The notes under the pieces: generated by a model
Databases searched by the model: none
What the model saw: the letters and a program-made list of their open reading frames with translations, nothing else
What the model was told of the DNA's origin: nothing
Part shown: positions 61,618 to 64,000 of the stretch, piece by piece
Numbering within the stretch: position 1 is the first letter of the stretch
How the letters are laid out: each line of letters opens with the position of its first letter
Made by a program: the position numbers and the translations under genes
Assembly (NCBI RefSeq): GCF_027052235.1
Contig: NZ_JALUFF010000062.1
Span: 1 to 64,000, forward strand
Reading direction: 5' to 3'
Origin: Thermococcus sp.
GTDB lineage: Archaea; Methanobacteriota_B; Thermococci; Thermococcales; Thermococcaceae
Length of the DNA: 64,000 nt

Positions 61618-63253
61618 TCAAACCCGGAAGAGCAGGGTCGGAATGTCCCCCACCCTTTCGTCCGTGTAGTTGATGAACGCCTTGAGAAGGCGGTAGATTT
61701 CAAAGAGCCTCTTCTCTTTTTCGCTCTTCGGTTCCTCTCCCGGTCAGCACGGGAAAAGACATCCACGACATTAAACTGTCTTGAAAGAATCCTTGAAGTT
61801 TCCTCCTCCATAAGCTCGTTTATGAAGTAGAGTAGACGTTGAAAGCCTTCTCCCTATCGGTGGAATAGAACCTCCTAACAAGTGAAAACGCCTTCAGAAT
61901 GATCCTTTCAAGTTCCTCTGGCGAGAGCTCTTCCAGTGCCCTCATGTACTCCTCCCTGAGCTCCATTGTAATCTCATCTTCCACATAGCTTGATTTCCAA
62001 AGCTCAACCCTCTTCAGAACCTTTCTTGGGTTCCTAACGTAAACGACCCCAGCGTTCCCATCAACGATTACCTCGTCTCCGTCCCGTATTGCCTCAATGT
62101 CAACACCCACAACACACGGGATTCCGAGTTCCCTCGCGATTATCGCCGGATGAGAGAGCACACTGTTCACTTTCGTCACTATTCCGGAGGCCTTTGCGAA
62201 GATGCTGTAATGCTCCGCGTGGAGGACATAGGTCACCAAAATAGCCCCTTCTGGAAAAAGCTTTTCCACTTCCTCAGGTGGCTGGTCGTCAAGTACAAAG
62301 TAGGCCCTTCCCTTCGCCTTTCCTGGACTAGCGGGAATTCCTTTGAGTCCATGCCATCCCTGCGGCGCTTTGGCTTCCTCGCGCTTTTGCGCCAGTACTG
62401 TTACATCCCTCGACTGGAGGAGCCAGAGGGTTTCGTCGTAGGCCCACTCGATATCCTGGAGTTTACCGAAGAGTTCCTCAACTTCAAGGCCAATCTCCAT
62501 GAGTTCCCTCATTAGAGGATCTTTGACTTTAGATGGGTCGCGCGGGAGAAGGATGCGCTCGCCGCTTGCTTCTCCACTCACGAGTTTCTCAGGGGCCCCT
62601 TGGCGAACTCCACAAGGGCGTTTTGAGGGTCGTTTGGGAGGGGGTGAAGAGCACCCGGGGAGTTTTGGGCTTATCTGTCTCTGGACTATGACCGCCATCT
62701 TCACGCCTCTTCTAATCCCAAGACGTTTCATGTACTCCATCGCGCGCCTCGACTGGGCGCTTCTAAAAACCCCCGCTCAATCGCTTTGATTAATTCATCG
62801 AATGAGTTCACATTGGTTACGCTTTCAAAAACACCAGCAAAACTTGCCCTGGAACTGTCCTCAGCGGTGGCAGAGCTTCTCACAACTACTGGAAACCTGC
62901 CTTCAAGGATGTAGGGAGATTGGAAGTATTTCCTGATTTCCTCAATAACTTCCTCTGGCAGGCTTCCGGTTTCTTTCCAGAGCTCATATGCTCTTGTAGT
63001 AACCACAAAACCCCCGGAACGTTGAAGTACCTCGTTAGGAGCGAGAGGTGGTGTGCTTTGCCTCCGATTTCTTCGATTGAGCCTCCCGCGGAGATTGTGC
63101 GGACGAACATTTCTAGCACCTCGAAAAGTGTGCTTATCCGAAAGCGACTGCCCGCTTAAGACTCCTCAGGTAGATGAAGTAATGATAGTTCAGCAGGCTT
63201 TCGTCACCGCTTTTAGAGGGCTTTCTTTTGAACACGTCCGGAGTTCCCGCCAT
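61618..63253 (-). pseudogene. PEP-synthase-like phosphotransferase gene with eight frameshifts
   Basis: Adding eight bases in short homopolymers restores one reading frame of 547 residues from ATG 63253 to TGA 61618, of length 1636+8 = 1644 bases. Visible family features are an N-terminal GGKAHHLSLL, the nucleotide-binding RSSATAEDSSRASFAGVFESV, and a mobile phosphohistidine domain SHPAIIARELGIPCVVG. The C-terminal PEP-binding barrel is absent. This suggests a short PEP/pyruvate-utilising enzyme rather than full PEP synthase. Break sites are near 63141, 63011, 62765-62774, 62654, 62633, 62596, 61839-61844 and 61740. The ATG overlaps the stop of the upstream peptidase gene (TAATG). Either a degenerate gene or undercalled homopolymers. 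Confidence 0.72.
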
Positions 63254-64000
63254 TAGAAGGACAAACCCTCCCCCTCCGGATTCCTAAGGGCTTCAACGAG
63301 GAAAACTCCCTTTGAATACTCAACCCCATCGAGAACGATGGAATTGTTCCTTATCTCCACGTACCTGTTGAGCTTCCGGACGATTGGGGAGTTTAACGGC
63401 ACGATTACAATAAGGTTGCCGCTTTCGAGTCTGTTCGTGAAGTTTACTTTAAAACCCGCCTTTCTGAGGGTCTCAAGGTAACTTCTCACATACGTACTCT
63501 CTGAGAGGTTCGAGGAATATATCTCAACACCCTTCGTTTTAAACGCCATGAAGGCCATCTTGATTGTTGGCTCCGATGAAACGTTCCTCCAGAAGCCCTC
63601 CTTATACCAGTTTCCCATTAGCCTTGCAAGTTCGGGCATGAAGCTCTCGAAAGTGGGGTATTTCTCTCGGTTAGGCAGGTAGTCAGTTATGTAAGCCCTG
63701 TAAATCCTTCCAACAAGGTAAAACCCAAGAGCTTCTTGGCTCTTTATGAACCTCTCAGCGCTCTGGTTTCCCTGCGTTTCAAATATATAATACGCTTCAA
63801 ACGCCCTCACAAGGGTCTCGTCAAGGTAAGTCTTCCAGCTCGAGTATCCCATGGAAGTCATGATATTCCTTACGGGCGAGAACATTTTCCTGTACCCTTT
63901 AAACTCCCTGTAGTGCCTGTCCACCGCTGGATTAACAAAGCTGTGGGCGAGCTCGTGGGCGGAGGCACCGCAGTATGATGGAGTTCCATTGAACGTTGAG
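63253..64000 (-). CDS. DUF4932-like zinc metallopeptidase, partial
   Basis: The 3' part of a gene that continues beyond the window. The open frame from 64000 reads TFNGTPSYCGASAHELAHSFVNPAVDRHYREF; HELAH is an HExxH zinc motif, followed by SFVNP, the pattern I recall for DUF4932 metallopeptidases. The last 200 residues have no recognised domain. Its TAA overlaps the ATG of the downstream PEP-synthase-like gene, so the two are one operon. The true start is not visible. Confidence 0.6.
   Translation of the reverse strand, partial: STFNGTPSYCGASAHELAHSFVNPAVDRHYREFKGYRKMFSPVRNIMTSMGYSSWKTYLDETLVRAFEAYYIFETQGNQSAERFIKSQEALGFYLVGRIYRAYITDYLPNREKYPTFESFMPELARLMGNWYKEGFWRNVSSEPTIKMAFMAFKTKGVEIYSSNLSESTYVRSYLETLRKAGFKVNFTNRLESGNLIVIVPLNSPIVRKLNRYVEIRNNSIVLDGVEYSKGVFLVEALRNPEGEGLSF

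Overview
The window looks like chromosome of a hyperthermophilic euryarchaeon of the order Thermococcales, most likely the genus Thermococcus. The ATP-dependent DNA ligase, pantoate kinase, GTP-dependent dephospho-CoA kinase, LrpA-type regulator, split GMP synthetase and wyosine-tRNA enzymes are all of Thermococcales type. Genes are tightly packed with short ATGA/TGATG overlaps, archaeal TATA boxes (TTTATA/TTTAAA) and GGAGGTG-like ribosome binding sites. Identification is from memory of the families; no search was run.

Layout. 1-10 kb: tRNA-Tyr, lrpA, an m5U methyltransferase, a small wHTH protein, a frameshifted MinD-like ATPase, pyrE, a PrsW-like membrane protease, DNA ligase, pantoate kinase, an NhaC antiporter and a family-4 uracil-DNA glycosylase. 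10-14 kb: the radical-SAM tetraether lipid synthase with a small partner gene, a DUF2139-like propeller protein and a Tfx-type regulator. 14.4-25.4 kb: a six-gene operon of a giant tubulin-like protein, a membrane-anchored P-loop GTPase-like protein, two related soluble/anchored proteins and two envelope coiled-coil or helical-repeat proteins. 25.6-29.1 kb: tRNA-His, taw3, a lipoate ligase-like gene, tRNA-Arg, tRNA-Gln and a solitary tnpB with a structured right end. 29.4-34.3 kb: a TasA/DUF1102-type secreted fibre locus with its own signal peptidase and a folded 5' leader. 34.4-36.7 kb: a housekeeping information-processing cluster (ppa, rpo7, spt4, dephospho-CoA kinase, S24e, S27ae). 36.8-41.7 kb: an archaeosortase facing its probable single substrate, a HemK2-like methyltransferase, two unknown genes, an ODP-like diiron protein and taw1. 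41.8-45.7 kb: a secreted toroid protein, CetZ and a membrane protein. 45.8-55.8 kb: seven genes, six with class III (pilin-like) signal sequences, three of them very large. 56-61.5 kb: guaAA, a VapBC-like pair, guaAB, purP and purL. 61.6-64 kb: a PEP-synthase-like gene broken by eight one-base losses, and a DUF4932-like metallopeptidase running off the end.

The standout theme is envelope biology. Two tubulin-superfamily genes (15.5 kb and 44 kb) each sit in an operon with secreted or membrane proteins. Two further loci build surface fibres or pilin-like complexes, and an archaeosortase pair adds a third anchoring route. The six-gene tubulin/GTPase operon is the best candidate for an undescribed system: the arrangement suggests a cytoplasmic filament coupled through the membrane to extracellular coiled coils under GTPase control. 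This is inference from gene order and motifs.

Sequence caveats: the MinD-like gene is restored by one extra copy of a 5-bp repeat, and the PEP-synthase-like gene by eight single-base additions in short homopolymers, so sequencing or assembly error must be excluded before either is called a pseudogene.
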